Assembly: GCF_032854445.1 (NCBI RefSeq)
Contig: NC_088305.1
Coordinates: forward strand, 30,900,628-30,964,627
Reading direction: 5' to 3'
Origin: Liolophura sinensis
Taxonomy: Eukaryota > Mollusca > Polyplacophora > Chitonida > Chitonidae
Length of the DNA: 64,000 nucleotides
Part shown: positions 63,831 through 64,000 of the stretch, piece by piece
Layout of the letters: the number at the start of each line of letters is the position of its first letter
Position numbering within the stretch: the first letter of the stretch is position 1
Position numbers and translations under genes: made by a program
The notes under the pieces: model-generated
Database searches by the model: none
Told to the model about the DNA's origin: nothing
The model's input: the letters and a program-made list of their open reading frames with translations, nothing else

Positions 63831-64000
63831 TGACGTAAAAACTCAAGCATACCTTCCTAAATACATACATACGCACACCCGCTTTTTGTTACCGGTACGT
63901 GTACCAGTTATAACATGGTCGTCTTGATTTCCCTGAGAGAGAGAAACTATTCCTCAGCCACACCAGATTCCGTGTGATGAAAATAGTATCTACTCACACA

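Overview
This is animal nuclear DNA: genes are split by GT-AG introns, AT-rich intergenic sequence is full of tRNA-derived SINEs, and there are more than twenty minisatellites. The SINE style (A/B-box head, AATAAAT tail) and overall texture suggest a lophotrochozoan, most likely a mollusc; that is an inference from texture and not a species call.

Three protein-coding genes can be rebuilt exon by exon with consistent splice phases. (1) PTGES3 (p23 co-chaperone), + strand, 8 coding exons, 2774-13193, 165 aa. (2) ABCF2 (class F ABC ATPase), - strand, 14 coding exons, 33677-19790, about 616-619 aa, convergent with PTGES3; it has one GC-AG intron and an apparent one-base homopolymer frameshift at the conserved start. 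(3) An unnamed patatin-like phospholipase, - strand, 14 coding exons, 62354-43712, 620 aa. It has a predicted N-myristoylation signal, GGGNKG oxyanion loop, GTSAG serine elbow, DGG aspartate motif, and a canonical EF-hand loop in a roughly 200-residue insertion before the C-terminal part of the patatin domain. PTGES3 (chaperone) and ABCF2 (ribosome-associated ATPase family) are housekeeping-type genes; nothing in the sequence links the three functionally.

Layout: 1-2.7 kb holds a MITE-derived 92-bp array and the PTGES3 promoter; 2.8-13.2 kb PTGES3 with five intronic minisatellites; 13.2-19.5 kb the convergent intergenic region with 3' UTRs and two more arrays; 19.5-36.5 kb ABCF2; 36.5-43.5 kb intergenic, with SINEs and one pre-miRNA-like hairpin; 43.5-62.4 kb the phospholipase gene; 62.4-64 kb upstream sequence with a solitary fold-back MITE.

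The most unusual feature is that several minisatellites grew out of exon-intron junctions. Phospholipase intron 2 is almost completely filled (about 4 kb, about 51 units of 78 or 72 bp) by tandem copies of the end of that intron, its 3' splice site and the first ~44 nt of exon 3. ABCF2 shows the same thing at a smaller scale at an acceptor (58-bp units before the exon carrying the first H-loop) and at a donor (54-bp units starting exactly at the GT after the second ABC core exon). The large array is a field of dozens of candidate splice acceptors, in units whose length is a multiple of three.
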